Shown: in pieces, positions 1 to 12,633 of the stretch
Position numbering within the stretch: position 1 is the first letter of the stretch
Layout of the letters: each line of letters opens with the position of its first letter
Source of the DNA: Cryptomeria japonica
Lineage: Eukaryota; Streptophyta; Pinopsida; Cupressales; Cupressaceae
NCBI RefSeq assembly: GCF_030272615.1
Contig: NC_081407.1
Location: 147,187,744-147,251,743, forward strand
Reading direction: 5' to 3'
DNA length: 64,000 bases
Made by a program: the position numbers and the translations under genes
The notes under the pieces: model-generated
What the model saw: the letters and a program-made list of their open reading frames with translations, nothing else
Database searches by the model: none
Told to the model about the DNA's origin: nothing

Positions 1-560
1 TTGTGCTTACCATCCAAAGATAAAGTGCCTCTTCCTTTGATTAAACAAGCTTTGTCATCTCCAAATCTTACTAGACCTCCATAATATTCCTGTAATGATA
101 AGAATTTGCTTTTATCACCAGTCATATGATGTGAGCAACCACTATCAATTATCCATTCATCCTTTTCTTCAAATTTTCCTCCTAATGCCTGCTCTACCAG
201 TTTGACAATAGGTGTCGGTTGATCTTCTTTTAATGCAAAAAATGCCCATCCACTATCTGGTGGATCTTCAACTGAGTCATCTATAGCACTTTCATCTTCA
301 TAGTAACATGACTTATCTCTATTTTTCTTAAATCCGTATCTTTGATATTCAGGGTTAGGTTTATATGTTCTTTTTGCCTCCTCTCTTAGTCTTGAATGTT
401 TATCAGGACACCTAGACGCCATATGACCAACTTTATTGCAATTAAAACATTTTAAAGGTGCTTTACCTTCATACTTACTTCATGTTGGACCTTTAGGCAT
501 CTTCCTTGCAAATAGTCCATCAAGTTTGGGACTATCCTTCCTGAAGATATTTGCTGCCAT
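1..560 (-). pseudogene. Ty1/copia gag-protease fragment, capsid region missing
   Basis: Read on the minus strand from the ATG at 560, this frame runs off the window edge. It opens MAANIFRKDSPKLDG, like the start of a copia Gag, but reaches the nucleocapsid after only about 20 residues, so the usual capsid (UBN2-type) domain is absent. The zinc knuckle CFNCNKVGHMASRC (CX2CX4HX4C) lies near 420-460, and the protease start with WIIDSGCSHHMTGD near 115-160. One in-frame TGA near 478, where an Arg codon is likely, breaks the frame. PBS and LTR follow immediately upstream in the transcript sense (604 onward), so this is the 5' part of an element extending left of the window. Family assignment is firm; function is lost or trans-dependent. 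Confidence 0.85.
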
Positions 561-603
561 AGGATCTCCTCAAGGTGTTAGGCTTCTGTAAAAAAGAGGA
601 CTA

Positions 604-618
604 GGCTCTAATACCAAT
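604..618 (-). other. Primer binding site (tRNA-iMet type)
   Basis: On the minus strand this reads ATTGGTATTAGAGCC, one base off the usual plant copia primer site TGGTATCAGAGC. It abuts an LTR end reading CTAACA on the minus strand, the expected order LTR-PBS-gag for the fragment at 1-560. Confidence 0.8.
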
Positions 619-1743
619 TGTTAGGAACTAGGAAGGACAACTGAGAGGGGGGGTGAATCAGTTGTCAATAAATTACGACCCAAAACAAATTATTCCAACT
701 TAAAACTCAATGTCGGTAAAATAAAGTAATAGTTATATTAATACCAGTACAACTTAATGCATGAAACAAAAAGAGAAACAACATCCACAACACATGACAT
801 AGAGATTTTGACATGGAAACCCTATAAGGGGAAAAACCACAGTGGAAAACCTTACCCACAATCAGATGATACTACTGTAGATAGTAAGTGAGTACAATAA
901 TGGGGTCTGCACATGTAGAAAGGCCAACCGCCTAGAGCTCACTGCTCAATCACAAAATAGGAGGCACAATGACTACAATTGGATGGTTAAATTCAATAAC
1001 AATGTATTGCTTCAGTATAGCATCTGCAATGCTAGATTCAGTACCGGTTTAAGATCTAACTATGAGTGCCAAACACCTTCATAATCTTTCCTTCAACCTT
1101 CAGATAATATCTGCGTGATTTGCACAAGGATCTGCTTATTTTCGCTCTTCACAATGATATTCAATATTCACACACACTCATATACTTCTTCCAAATAAGA
1201 TCTTACAATTATTTATACAAAACCTAAGATCTCATCATTAGGTTGGCTCCCTAAAGATATTACATCTACAAAATAAGTCTTGATGCAATACAATATGTCA
1301 ACCTTAATAAATTTACACATTATCCAATCAATAAACCATTTCCAAAACATGTCGTGCTGATCTAGAGCATGATATCTTGTACTGTCCTTAACCTAGACCT
1401 ATCTACCGATTAAGGCAAATATGTGAACCTGATCAGACCAATAAGCAAAACACCAAATGTAAACATACAATCCATGTCTTCGACATAACCAAATGATCTC
1501 CAGATAATAACAAGTCATAATCAACTTGCTGGGATGCCGATGAAACATATAAGTTGCTGGTGAAACATATACCGGTGACTGTGCATATGCCAATATCCAT
1601 ACAGGGACCATAATGTGCCAGTTCAACAACAAACCAATATAAGTAGAGTGCCAAATGAACAATGTAGACCTCCAAAAGGATAATTATTGAAATCAATGAC
1701 AAAACCAATGCAACACATGACGAAGTCATCCATAATACCAACT
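619..1743 (-). mobile_element. Ty1/copia 5' LTR (minus-strand element)
   Basis: The inner end is clear: TGTTAGG on the + strand at 619, next to the PBS. The outer end is inferred near 1743, where the minus strand reads TTGGTATTATGG and then TTTGTCATTGAT, a sequence also near the start of other LTRs here; its terminal TG appears mutated. A minus-strand TATA-like TATAAATAA lies near 1210. The C-run hairpin described at 636-666 sits just inside the inner end. Length about 1.1 kb matches the intact solo LTR at 4049-5187 (1139 bp). Open frames across 1399-1741 are chance frames in U3. Confidence 0.6.
636..666 (-). repeat. C-run hairpin of copia LTR
   Basis: Arms GACAACTGA (636-644) and TCAGTTGTC (658-666) are perfect inverted repeats around a 13-base loop holding seven G on + (seven C in the transcript sense). 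Related hairpins occur at 5142, 27795, 35971 and 42768. Confidence 0.75.
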
Positions 1744-3011
1744 GGACAAAGCTCCAAATCTAAACTGAGATCTAAGTCTCTCAATAAATCCTATGTTAAG
1801 CTTTGATAATTATGTCAAGAAAATCCCCATAAAAATGAATGCAAGAAAAATATTACAAGAATGAATTAAATGATGATTTAGATTCAATAAATTATTAGGA
1901 TGACAATAGTGATATAATTGTTATATATTTGGAATGCATATATGTGAGGATACATGGCTATTTCTCATTGAGGCATAATTTTACATTTCGTGTAATATTT
2001 TTTAAGTTCAAAAACATCTTTAGATGCACATTGCGACATTGGTAGAAGGTGGACTTTAGGAGTAGTTGAAATATAGTATAATAATGTCATTTTAGAAACA
2101 ATTGGGACACTTCACCAATAATGTCACTTTGATGACAAGTTGAAACTTTGACAACTTTTTATGACACTTTAACAACAATTAATGTTACTTCAATAAGAGC
2201 TAACATTTAGTGGAAATCTATCACTTTGGTAGTCATTGGACTTTATGGACATACTACCTCTAGGTTGGAATTTAATATCTAGCATCTCAATGACTCAAAT
2301 TTTAAAAAAATGCTTTCAACAACAATGTTTTCAATAACCATGTTTTCAAAGCAAAATAGGAATGGCCACAATTTTTTCTTTGCTAAGCAATATAAACAAT
2401 TGAAAGAATTGCATCTTGGCAAGGATAGGGAGATCACTAAAATGATTGGTGATTCATGAAATAATCTAAAAGAATAAGGAAAAATTCATGTTTTCAACAA
2501 CCATGTTTTCAAAGCACAAAGTTTGGAAAGAAGAAAGTTTAGTAGTAGGATTGTTCCACATGTTATTAAAAATATAAGGACTTGTAAACTCAAATTGGAT
2601 ATGGGATGTTGACATTAGGAAGTCTAACATTGACTATGTATTTAGTCTATGTGGTGGTGCAATTAGTTGGATGAGTAGGTGATAGGTTGTGGTTTCTCTT
2701 TCCACTATTAAGTCAAAGTATATGACATGTTATCATGTCTGTAAATATATAGTATATCTTTAGAGATTGGGCTAAGTTAGGAAGTAGTGACGATAAATAG
2801 TGATAGTTAGATTATTATCAAATTTAAGAACCCTATTTTTCACACACAAAAAAGCACTTTCATATTCATTATCATTTTAAAGTTCAATTTAAATATAAAT
2901 TAAACATCAAAACATAAATTAAACATCTAACTTTTACAAAAGAATCCTATAATTAAATACAACATTTAGAAATATAAATTTAAACATTCAAACTTTTACA
3001 CATGATTAAAA
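1744..3011. other. AT-rich stretch without recognisable gene
   Basis: I see no coding homology. From about 2085 to 2260 there are loose repeats of ACTTTGACAACTT-like and TAATGTCACTT-like words, perhaps a decayed minisatellite. Confidence 0.5.
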
Positions 3012-3237
3012 TAGAGAGAGAGAGAGAGGGAGAGTAGGTAATTTGAGATACAATGAGTTAGAGAGAGACTAGATAATGAGAGATAGAGAGTAGGTAATGA
3101 TAGAGAGAGGGTAATGAAAGAGACAAAGGGTAACGTGTGTGTGTGAGAGAGAAGGGGGGGTAATGTGTGAGAGAGAGAGAGAGGGAGAGAGAGGGGGTAA
3201 TTAGAGATTGAGAGAGAGAGAGAGTAATGATAGAGAG
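3012..3237. repeat. GA microsatellite block
   Basis: Runs of (GA)n are interspersed with GGTAATG-like words. The minus-strand frame through it (Ser/Leu-rich) is low-complexity and not a gene. Confidence 0.9.
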
Positions 3238-3440
3238 GGTAACGTAGCTGGGATGAAAAAAATGGGTACCCGTGGTCCTCTAAAACGTTTACCTTTTTTT
3301 GAAACAGTGAAAATGATGGAAAATGGTTTAAAATAAATAAATAAATACATTCAAGAAATAGGGGCCTGTTTAGCTTCGAGCACCTGAACCAAAACGGGCG
3401 CATGTTTTCGAAAAATGTGCACCCATTTTTGAATGCCTCA

Positions 3441-3520
3441 GGCACCCGAAGCGGAATGGGTGCCCAATTTGTAAAAATTAGGAACTCGAAGCAGAATGGG
3501 TGCCCAATTTGTAAAAATTA
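3441..3520. repeat. 40-bp tandem duplication
   Basis: Copies 3441-3480 and 3481-3520 share AATGGGTGCCCAATTTG and differ at about five positions. A third partial copy starts at 3521 (GGCACCCA). Confidence 0.85.
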
Positions 3521-3789
3521 GGCACCCATTTCTAGCAGGCTCTTTTCCCAACCCACGGACTTCCTCGGGATTGGGACCCAACTTTGTGCATTTACCCTCT
3601 AGGTTTAGACCATTTCCTTATAGATTTTTGTTTTTCTTAAGATAAAAAGGGTTTCAAATCATCCAAATTGGAATCAATGTGTTTCAAAGATAGAAATTTC
3701 TTCCCTCTCCTTCAAATCTAGTTAAAAGAAGGTCCCTTCTTCTTCAGTTCTAGGATGTTCTAGCTTAGTTTGAAACTAAAATATTTGAA

Positions 3790-4048
3790 AGTAAGGATCA
3801 AGCATTGGAGGACCCAACACTTCAAGAAGGAAAAGAGAAGATTTAGTGGCAGCTTCATTAGTTGAATGAAAACATTATTATGGAATAAATTCTTCTAGTT
3901 TTAAACTAGAAAAGTACTTAATGGAAGATTTTGAGGAAATATTATCAATAAAGGAAATATACTAGAGGCAAAAGTCTAGAGAAATTTAGTTGAAGGAAGG
4001 AGATAGAAACACAAAAATATTCCATGCATTTGCAAAGGTTGGACAGAG
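3790..4048 (+). pseudogene. LINE ORF2 remnant, left part
   Basis: The + frame reads EIY*RQKSREI*LKEGDRNT followed by KIFHAFAKVGQ. It matches the conserved block just before the reverse transcriptase of plant L1-like ORF2 (family pattern WRQKSR-x-WL-x-EGDRNTKFFH). Both stops are TAG where the family has Trp. The sequence breaks at 4048 where a copia LTR is inserted and resumes at 5193. Upstream, NENIIME near 3870 fits the same protein. The fragment lacks endonuclease and catalytic RT motifs and is dead. Confidence 0.75.
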
Positions 4049-5187
4049 TGTTGCAAATGTCAAGTTGATAGTATGTCAGTATGGTTGTCATGTCAACGTA
4101 TTGATTTTGTGTTTCTGTGATTGGTATTTTGCTTCGTATTTTTTATATGCTACTATTGTAGTCACAAGGCTTTGATATGTTGTTGGATATTTCTTGAGGA
4201 TGTCATGATTTTGTTTTGGTATTTCAGAGGTTGTGCTTTGGAAGTATTCTCAGTGATGATGTCAGTTGATAGTGTTTGCAATGCTCTACATTTCTATGTA
4301 TTTCCAGTCTTGATGATGATATCCTGGATTTAATATATTCATATCTTTATCTTTTTTATCCTAATATAGGGTGTGATGATGTACTATGGAGTTGTTGTTT
4401 CAGTTATGTTCATTCTAGGTCCGATTGACCTTGAATGTTGTGTTTCTACTCCAGTGATTGTGGCAATTTGATAACATGTTGTTTTGATCAATGTAGTGCA
4501 TTGTGGTGTGGTCCACTTCTCATTCATTTCCATCATGAGAATATTTAGTATAGACCTATTTCAAATTTTGTTTTGGTGATTTGTTTTGGTCCTACTTGAG
4601 AGAATTCTTAATTTAATAGATTAGTATATATAAAGATGATCATATGTGAAAAATAGAGAAGCAAGTAGATTGAAAAGGAAGATCTATTTTCTACAAATGT
4701 GTGTGAGGTTATGTGAAGTTGTGGTTGAGCTGTAGTGTGCTATTGTTGTTTGATGCGAGAGGCAATGAGCCAAAGATTTCTTCGGGCATTGCAAAATTGT
4801 GGCCATTGTGCTTCAATGGTGGATTCTTTCTTTTTATTTCTTCTTGTTCTAAGCAGTGAGCCCTTCTTTTTCTAGTGGTTGTAGCTAGATAGTGCACCTA
4901 CCTGCAATGAGCATTTGGGTAGTGAGCCACCCTTTGTAAAAATTGCCTTAACCCATGTCACCCTAACAAGTGTTTCATAATTAATAATTAGAATTCTCCA
5001 TGGTTTTCCATATAAAATTTGGTGTTCATGTGTATGTTTCGTGTGTGTGTGCTCTTTCATGCTTATGTCTATTTATGGTTGAGTAATCAAAATTTTGTTT
5101 ACTGGATCTATTTCTATGGAATAAGAAAAAAAATTTAATTGGAACAATTGATTCACCCCCCCTCTCAGTTGTTCGAGATATTCAACA
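4049..5187 (+). mobile_element. Solo Ty1/copia LTR inserted in the LINE
   Basis: It starts TGTTGCAAATG and ends ATTCAACA, 1139 bp. Flanks CAGAG (4044-4048) and TAGAG (5188-5192) form a 5-bp target duplication with one C/T difference. The flanking LINE protein continues across it apart from a one-base shift. A TATA-like TATATATAAAG lies near 4625, and the C-run hairpin at 5142-5174 lies 13 bases before the end. No internal domain remains, so this is a solo LTR left by recombination. Confidence 0.8.
5142..5174 (+). repeat. C-run hairpin of copia LTR
   Basis: Arms GAACAATTGA (5142-5151) and TCAGTTGTTC (5165-5174) pair over 10 positions with one T-G wobble, around a 13-base loop with seven C. 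Confidence 0.75.
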
Positions 5188-5192
5188 TAGAG

Positions 5193-5440
5193 AGAATAAA
5201 ATTCATAATATTAAGTCTTCTTTGGAAGATTTGATCTTCTCTCTAGGAGACATTAAAAAAGAAGCAATTTCTTTATTTAAGAAAATATTATCCAACCCAC
5301 CAAACTTATCTTTGTCCTCTATTTCAAGTATTTTTGAGAATATTTCAACATTAATTTCATTTGAGGATAACTTGAAACTTCTTGCTCCATTCACAATGGA
5401 AGGGTTAAAGCGAGTTTTTTTTCTTTTTCTCTGATCGTGG
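5193..5440 (+). pseudogene. LINE ORF2 remnant, right part
   Basis: It continues the block interrupted at 4048: NKIHNIKSSLEDLIFSLGD then IKKEAISLFKKILSN, followed by NLKLLAPFTMEGLKRVFF. This matches the linker before the RT of plant LINEs, where an APFT-x-EE motif precedes the KAPGPDG motif, which is not reached. Similarity ends in a GTT repeat near 5440. Confidence 0.7.
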
Positions 5441-5544
5441 GAATTTTGTTGTTGTTGTTGTTTCTTGGATACCTCATTAGGCCTTGTAGCTAGGACCCAT
5501 ACATACATTCATAATTAGTTTTTTAGCTTCTCCCTAAGCTACAT

Positions 5545-6222
5545 TTAAGGGGTGGTGTCAGTGTTAAAAATTCACCTTTAATCATTATTAGGTCCCCTTG
5601 TACACTAGTGTAATTAAATTTATTTAGATTATTATTTTTTTGTTTCAAGACATAGGATTATGACACATGTCATTATCTAATTTAATCCCCACCTAGAGTT
5701 CAACTTTTTAGGACTTCTTTGTCTTTTATCCATCGTGATTTATTTATATTATAATTATTCATTATTATTTGTGTTAGAATATTTAATCTTTAGTTGGCTT
5801 AGGTTTATTTGTATTTAGTTTGGGATATTCCTTTGAAATTCCTATAGTACATGTGTGAGGACAAGTCATTTTTTTAATTTTCCTTTATTAAGGAATATTA
5901 GTTTATCCTCCTTAAGAGGATGTTGACACATTGCACACACATATTATGAATGGTGGCATTCATAGATTTGGGAGTTACTTTGTATCTCCTCTTCTCATCT
6001 CTTTGTAAGAGATGATTCTCCTCTTATTCTTCACTTTGGATATCATTGTAATGAGCTTCTCTCTCTCTCTCTCTCTCTCTCTCTAGGGTTTGTCTTCATT
6101 CATAATACATAAGGGTTTTTTCTTTGCTTTTCCCTTTTCAAAAGCTCTTGTGTCTCCTCTTCAAGTTTTGGGTGATTGCTCTCAAGTTGTTCTCTACTTT
6201 GGTAACACTACTTCAATCAACA
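5545..6222 (+). mobile_element. Probable LTR with preceding polypurine tract
   Basis: TTTAAGGGGTGG near 5545-5556 resembles a polypurine tract. TGTTAAAAATTC begins at 5562 and a possible end CAATCAACA lies at 6222, giving about 661 bp. A (CT)n run is inside at 6058-6084. No second copy is in the window, so the assignment rests on termini and the tract only. Confidence 0.35.
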
Positions 6223-8950
6223 TACTTACTTGGATTTATTTTTCATTTTCTTTCTCTTGTATTTCCTTTCAATTTGGATCAATAGTATTTTCAATCTTTC
6301 ATAGAAATTCACGCATTCTCTCTTTTATCATAAGTATTTTAATTGTAGATAATTCATGGGAGTTGTAAGATTCAAACTATAGCATCTTAAATTGTACAAC
6401 TTTAATTAGGTTGTTCAACTTCACACTCTACTAGCACCCACTTTAGGTTTTTCCCGTTCCTCTATTCATAATAGGGCCTTTATTGTATAAAATTTATATT
6501 TAATTCAATATTATGAGTCCTAATTCACTTATATACATCAAAACTTATTATTTGGGACATTCTTTGAGGTGCACCCTTTATCTTATTTATTTTCATGATT
6601 ATATAGGTCCTATGTCATTTCAAAGTTCAATGCACCTTTTCCCACATGTAAAAGGTATAATTTTTTATATAAATATATTTATGGTATTAGGAGCTTATTA
6701 TCTCACATTCCTAAAAATTAGGGCCTAAAATGCCCAGACAAGGTTGTTCAAGGTAGAATTTTCAGATGCTTTTTGGCTAAAATTTTAAGACGATAATATG
6801 TTGGTCTTACCATTTCCAAAACCATTCCCGATGTGAAAATATGATAATTCTATGTCAGTCACAAGGCAATTTTGCCTTGGGATCCCTATATAAGGCATCT
6901 CCCATAATTCATGTCGTCATCTTCTATTATCGCATTCATACATCTACAAGTTACATTCCAAGAGAAACACTTAAAGAGTTGATCTGAGTCTAAGAAGCAA
7001 CAAGCTATATCAAGGAATCTTCAATTATGTTTCAATTATTATTTCATGATTGATTTTATGATGATTTATCATATTATATCATCAACACATGGCAGACTCA
7101 TTCTAAGAGAATTGCATCACCTATTGATGATATAATCAATCCAAGCAATCATTTCAATTCAACCATTTCAATCCAAGTTCCAATTTCAATTCAATTATAG
7201 GGTTGATTCCAAACCTAGGTTTGACCTAGGCAAACCCCTATCAACCCAAAATCTCCTCTTGTGTGTAAATTTAGGTTACAACTATAGGTCCTCGATAGAG
7301 ATGAAAGAAAGTTCTTAGGTTACAAAGACAAAACTTACCTCCAAAAACCATCCATAAACATCAAGACAAGGGCCTTCTAGGTGCCATTGTGAAAGACAAG
7401 GACGCCTAGGGCACCATTGTCTTTATAGATCAAATTTAGATTTGGCAAAAGACAAGTGTAGTGTCTCAAAGATCTAGATGTAGACTAGTGTGTAAAAATT
7501 CATCAAAAGACAAGGGCATTCTAGGTAGCCTTGCCCATCACATTTCAACTCAGTTTTTAGGCAAATGATCCCCTCCACACGTTCTTTCTAGATCTAGGTT
7601 GATTCTATGATTATCCATTTATGTTGTCCATTGTTAGTTTTGCACCTTCTAGCCCTAATTCTCACATTCAATTTACATCCTTTTAATTTCTCATTTTCAA
7701 CTCAATCAAAAGGAGTAGAATCTAGCCCTCTTCCTAATATAATTGAGATTGGATCCATTGAATTTATTCTCCTTTTTAATGTAATCATTGTAAAAGAGGT
7801 CTTGTTCCTAGTTTGCATGCATAAACTAGTAAACATTATTTCCATAAAGTACACAAACTCTAATAGTTACTTAAAAAAAATTATATAAAGAAACATTATA
7901 AACAACATAAATTCAACACATTAGATGACATTTTTTTTTATGGATGATTTTATATCATCTACAAAGAAATTTTAGGTATCCAAGATGAGAGAACAAGCTT
8001 GTTAAGTTGAAACCTTTTCAACTAAGAGCCAATGACTACTTAGGGATATCTATTCCATAAAATTTGCCCAAGGCATGATCTCAACCCCATCCCTTATAAT
8101 GCTAGAACCTTGCACTCAAAAAAACTTGATCCCTATCTGACTCATTCATAACCATTCAACTTGACCAATAAACCAAAGACCCATTGACAACTTCCTTATT
8201 CATAAATGACTATATAAAACATATCAAAGTAACCATCTAAGTTTTATACACAACTACCATTACATATAATATCAATTATAAATAATACTAACAAAAAATA
8301 TCTATATCTATATATATAATTGTAATTTCTTTAAGTTCGAAGGTGAGGTTAAAAACTGTGGTGTCTCTTCATTAAGGGTCTAGTTTCAGGCCAGTCTTAA
8401 ACCACACACTAAGCAACATATTAAATCTATAGAATGTTAATCAATTCTAAGTGTTTCGCACTTTTAAACCTAGAAATCAAAACTTAATGTATGAGATTTA
8501 AACCGTTGCTAGTTTCACAATCATGTAGTCAAAAGTTCGGTCTGGTTGTCATGGCGACCACAGCTTTCGATGTACCAAAAGTGCATTTATGCTCTACACG
8601 AGAAAAAGCTTAATTGATATATTAGTCTTCCTAGTTGCGTAATGAACATTGATTCGAGATATTCTCCCATGATTTTCCTGCAACTTTATGGAAACCCATC
8701 ACTACCCAAAATAAAGAATCATAGCTGTAGTTATTCATGGCACATCTGTAATATGAATGATGGCTTTAAAAAAGAGTTTAGTTGTCATTGAAAAAGTTTG
8801 ACGAAAGATTCTACACAGGCGCCCCCAAACTAAATAATCGTAGACATAAAAGATATACAGCTCGTTTGTTCTCATTCGATTCTTTCCTTCAGCATTCGAT
8901 ATTGTACAAAACATTAAAAAAGAAAAGTTCCACTCAGCACACAGGATTAC
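6223..8950. other. Noncoding AT-rich region
   Basis: No gene is recognised. CTATATAAGGC near 6887 is TATA-like, and the word GACAAGGGC-TTCTAGGT recurs at about 7367 and 7505, suggesting LTR debris. The open frames here are short and without recognisable motifs. Confidence 0.4.
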
Positions 8951-8956
8951 AGCAAT

Positions 8957-8967
8957 CGATATATAAT
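8957..8967 (+). promoter_or_regulatory. Possible TATA box of LOR gene 1
   Basis: CGATATATAAT lies about 75 bases upstream of the ATG at 9036. Position is plausible for a short 5' UTR, but the local sequence is AT-rich. Confidence 0.35.
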
Positions 8968-9035
8968 GTTCTTTGGGTAACTGAAAGGCAAAATGATTTA
9001 GAACTTTACTAAATCTGAGTTAGGGTGGGCTGAAA

Positions 9036-10899
9036 ATGTCTTGCAATATGTTTTGGAGTAAAAGAGAGAAAGGCAATGCGAACAAAGAGTCATTGGAAGG
9101 GCTGCTTCCGAAGTCAGAAGAGCTCGACTTTAAAACGGGAACTTTACCAGTGGTGAGCTCGCACTTCTGTACACGCAATTATTCACATGTTTTTACTGTG
9201 CAAAAAATGCGAAATCGAAGTTGCAGTGGAGGAGATATAATCATAAATGACTCCGATTCATTCCCATTTGCCAGAGCAGACGCCCGCCAATGCCGACTGC
9301 AAGAAAAACGACTGCTTCGCAACGCCTCTGGGAAACCCCTCCTCACTCTCAAGCGGAAGGTACCCATTATCTGTTTTCTTAGTTTTTCCTTCTCTTTTTG
9401 TTATGGTCAAACTACATTCACAGGATTAGATTTTCAGAGTCCATTTTTTTTAATATTTGATTGGTCGGTAGAATATTTATGTTTGTCTTTTGTTTTGTTT
9501 TGAATTGTTTAGTTGGTTCATTTTAAATTGATAAATTAAAGTTAGAGTGTGTTGTTTAATTCTGTAAAGATATTTATATTATTCATAAAAATGTTTAGAT
9601 ATTTGATGCAAGATTATTAATCTTAGATTGAAATTTCTTTCACTCAGAATCAAGTTTTGAGAAATATCTATTCTGCTTCTCACTACTATTTCTGAATTCG
9701 ATTGAGTGTCTTTTTGCATAGTTTCCAATCACATTCCATAATCCATTATAAGAATGTTAGAAAGCTCAAAGATAGAAATGAATTTTTTTATTGATAATGC
9801 ACAATTCAATCTGATGTTTGTGTTCATCTTTTTATAATCATAATCCAAAATCCATTATCATCAAAAAATTTGCTTAATATTTTCTTCTTTAAAATATTAG
9901 AATATAATTCAAACTTTACTAAATTAGTATGAGATATTTCTAAATTTGACTGCATGAACTTTTTTTAATGAACATTTCTTATCAGATTGAATGATCTATC
10001 ATGAAAAAATACAAATGATTTCATCTAATACATTAAACAAATCGAAAACCATCTCATACTAATATCTATTGAAAAACATACATCTACAACTAAATTGTCA
10101 CACAATTTTCTTCAAAGGTTTGAAAAATCCATATCATATTGATTTATGTGGGTACGTGGTTTTGAAGCTCCTGAGCATCAACAATGAGTGGGAAGTATAT
10201 CGTGGAGAGACGACTGATCCCGCAAAGTTATTGTTGAGGGCGAGGGCGTCTTATTCACTGGAGCGCAAAACTGCAGTGAAAGTTTACATGGCCTACAATA
10301 ACGATGATGAACAGTGGAATTTCATAGTGAAAGGGGACTATATAGAACGGGAGTCTGTTTTCTATTATGGAGCCCGGACCATCGCAGAGGTAATACTAGT
10401 TTTCATCCTCCAATTCGCTTGATCCACCATTTTTCTAAGATCCTTCTTAGTAACTCTAAAAATTAATGTCATTAGATCTTTACAATTTGTCATTTTCGCT
10501 TTTGAATTCTATTGTCTGAATTTTTTTTAATTTTTATCATGGATCTATTCTTTATGTTCTCCAAGATGATAGGTCATATATATGACCAGGAAGAAATGCA
10601 AAAATATTATCCTTCCAAATCAAATAAACCTTACAAGTCTTCAACGTATTCTTATACCTATAAAATCCTCATTCATTAGATTGAAATTTTTAGCCTGACC
10701 CATAAGATAAATCAACTGTTTGGTTTTACTGTAATTGTAACTGGTGTTCTGAATGCAGCTGAGTCGTAAGCGGGGACCAGACAATGAAATGCTGGGAAGA
10801 GATACTTTTCAGATCACAGTAGAGCCTGGTGTGGACTATGTGTTTATCATGGCGTTGGTAGTAATTCTGGACGAAGTTAACAGAAAATTTACAGAGTGA
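9036..10899 (+). CDS. LURP-one-related (LOR) family protein, three exons
   Basis: Exon 1 is 9036-9359 (108 codons, donor AAG|GTACCC). Exon 2 is 10168-10389 (74 codons, acceptor GAAG, donor GAG|GTAATA). Exon 3 is 10759-10899 (acceptor TGCAG, stop TGA). All junctions are phase 0, giving 228 residues. The core matches the LOR/DUF567 family, whose known structures have a Tubby-like beta barrel: NASGKPLLTLKRK ends exon 1, NEWEVYRG opens exon 2, and VEPGVDYVFIMALVVILDE is the hydrophobic C-terminal helix. Arabidopsis LURP1 acts in basal defence against an oomycete; the role here is inferred only by family. The first 45-50 residues are an extension with no recognised motif, and the early beta strands differ strongly from the paralog at 63514. 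The frame has no disabling lesion. Confidence 0.85.
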
Positions 10900-12633
10900 T
10901 TCGAACTTTCCTATAATGGCATATATTTTATAAATGATTGATGTGTACTGTGGGGGAAGATCGAATAATCTCATTTTGTGTGAAAACATTTTTATTTCAT
11001 GGATGTCTTGCCAACTTGATGATAAGATTCCATTTTCCTCATTGAAAATCTTGAATGTTTCTTGCATCAGTCATTTTCACGCTTTGGAAAAAAATTTATT
11101 TTGGAAAAAGAAACCATAATTGTCCTCAGACATGCACCCCTCGAGACAAAGTGGATTTTTAATATGTATTTTTATTGCTGTGTTCATTATTACTCAAGAC
11201 TAAGTGTAATGTTGGGGTCACTTCTAAAGTTAAAAAATTGGTATTATAATCATATTGTATTAATTGTTTAAATTCTTTTAAAATTAAAATGATTAGTGAT
11301 AATAAAGGGAAAGTAGTTTTTTGTTTAGATTTGTGAGATATGATTTTGATTTACATACTGAATAAGTGTTTAATAAAGTCAAGTTATTTTGTTATTTGAT
11401 TGTTTCACATCTTTCACATCAAAATCTTTCATGTTGGAAATTGTGTGGATAAAATATTTTTAAAAATAATTATATTCAAAAGGAAAAATGAAGATAGAGA
11501 TATTGAGATTATGGATGCCTAAAGAAAAGGGACACAAGGCATAGGATTGATGGTGTGCGTATGGATGCACTAGCATATGGTATAAATGTCCATCGATGGA
11601 GTAGATGGATTTTGTGACATTTTTTGGGTAGAAATAACATTTTTTAGGGAGCAATTCGTGAAATATTCAAGGAGGACGAAAAATGGTTTTCATATGCTAT
11701 GAGAGTGGTGTGAAAGAGAATTACACTACTAAGGAGGAAGAAGTTGGTTGACATATTTTAATTAGAGCCTATTCTTCTCAAAGTTATTAATTAGTACTAC
11801 CTTTTATTTTGTTATTAGTTAAAAGAAAAATTACAACAAAATGAAATATACAATCAAATTTAGGCTAAACTAGGGAATACTAGTTGTGTTGGGATTATAC
11901 ATCAAATATCTTTGTGAAATTTGGTTGTCGATTTGTATACGGGTCTGACACAATTGATGCCCATTAAAAGGGTGGGTTTTCCAAAGGTAAATTCAATAGT
12001 CCTTGAGAATTTGAAACTCTTCCTCTATATATTATTTGCTATTTGTGCATACACGCTCACAAATTTTCTAAATCACTTAATTACATAATCAGAGGAGACA
12101 TATTTGACCTATATGATGTACTCTAATTCACACATACCACTTGATAATGGATAGTTATTAGAATGACATAGCATATAAAGCAGTAAAAATATTAAATCAT
12201 GATTGCACCAAAAAAACTTCAAACTATAAAAGTATTAATGCTTCTTCAGTTGAATTTAGCATTACATTCCTATAACATTCAAAAACTACCTAAAATGAAT
12301 AATAGGAAACTAACTCCCTACTAAATGTTTATTAATTTGAAAACTAAGTGATTTATTAAAATACATAAATCCTAAATTTTTAACACCTCTTTTAAGGTTT
12401 AAATTAGAACAAAAATATTAATAAAAAATCACGAGAGAGCTACAAAATGGACTACTTGTGGTAGCCAAAATAATCTCCATCATATCAAGCTTTCTTCATT
12501 TAGAAAACCCCAAACTTATCATTTCTAGGAAAATGTCCTAGTTGAAAATGCCCTAGTTGAATGTAAAACTTTGATAGAACTATTGTCAATGATTTTGAAG
12601 AGTTTATATGAAATTTTGGATGCAAGAAGTTGA
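10900..12633. other. Intergenic AT-rich region downstream of LOR gene 1
   Basis: No coding homology was seen on either strand. It probably holds the 3' UTR of the LOR gene and then decayed repeat DNA. Confidence 0.5.

Noticed and set aside
1399-1741. Two overlapping minus-strand open frames of 87 and 102 codons
   Set aside because: They lie in the U3 part of a copia LTR and show no domain; overlapping frames in one AT-rich LTR are chance.
6840-7010. TATATAAGG promoter-like region followed by a leader-like sequence, considered as a pararetrovirus promoter
   Set aside because: No primer site or viral coding motif follows; a TATA word alone is common in AT-rich LTR debris.
8782-9012. 76-codon frame just upstream of LOR gene 1
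   Set aside because: It ends before the LOR ATG, shares no motif with the family, and overlaps the likely promoter and 5' UTR.
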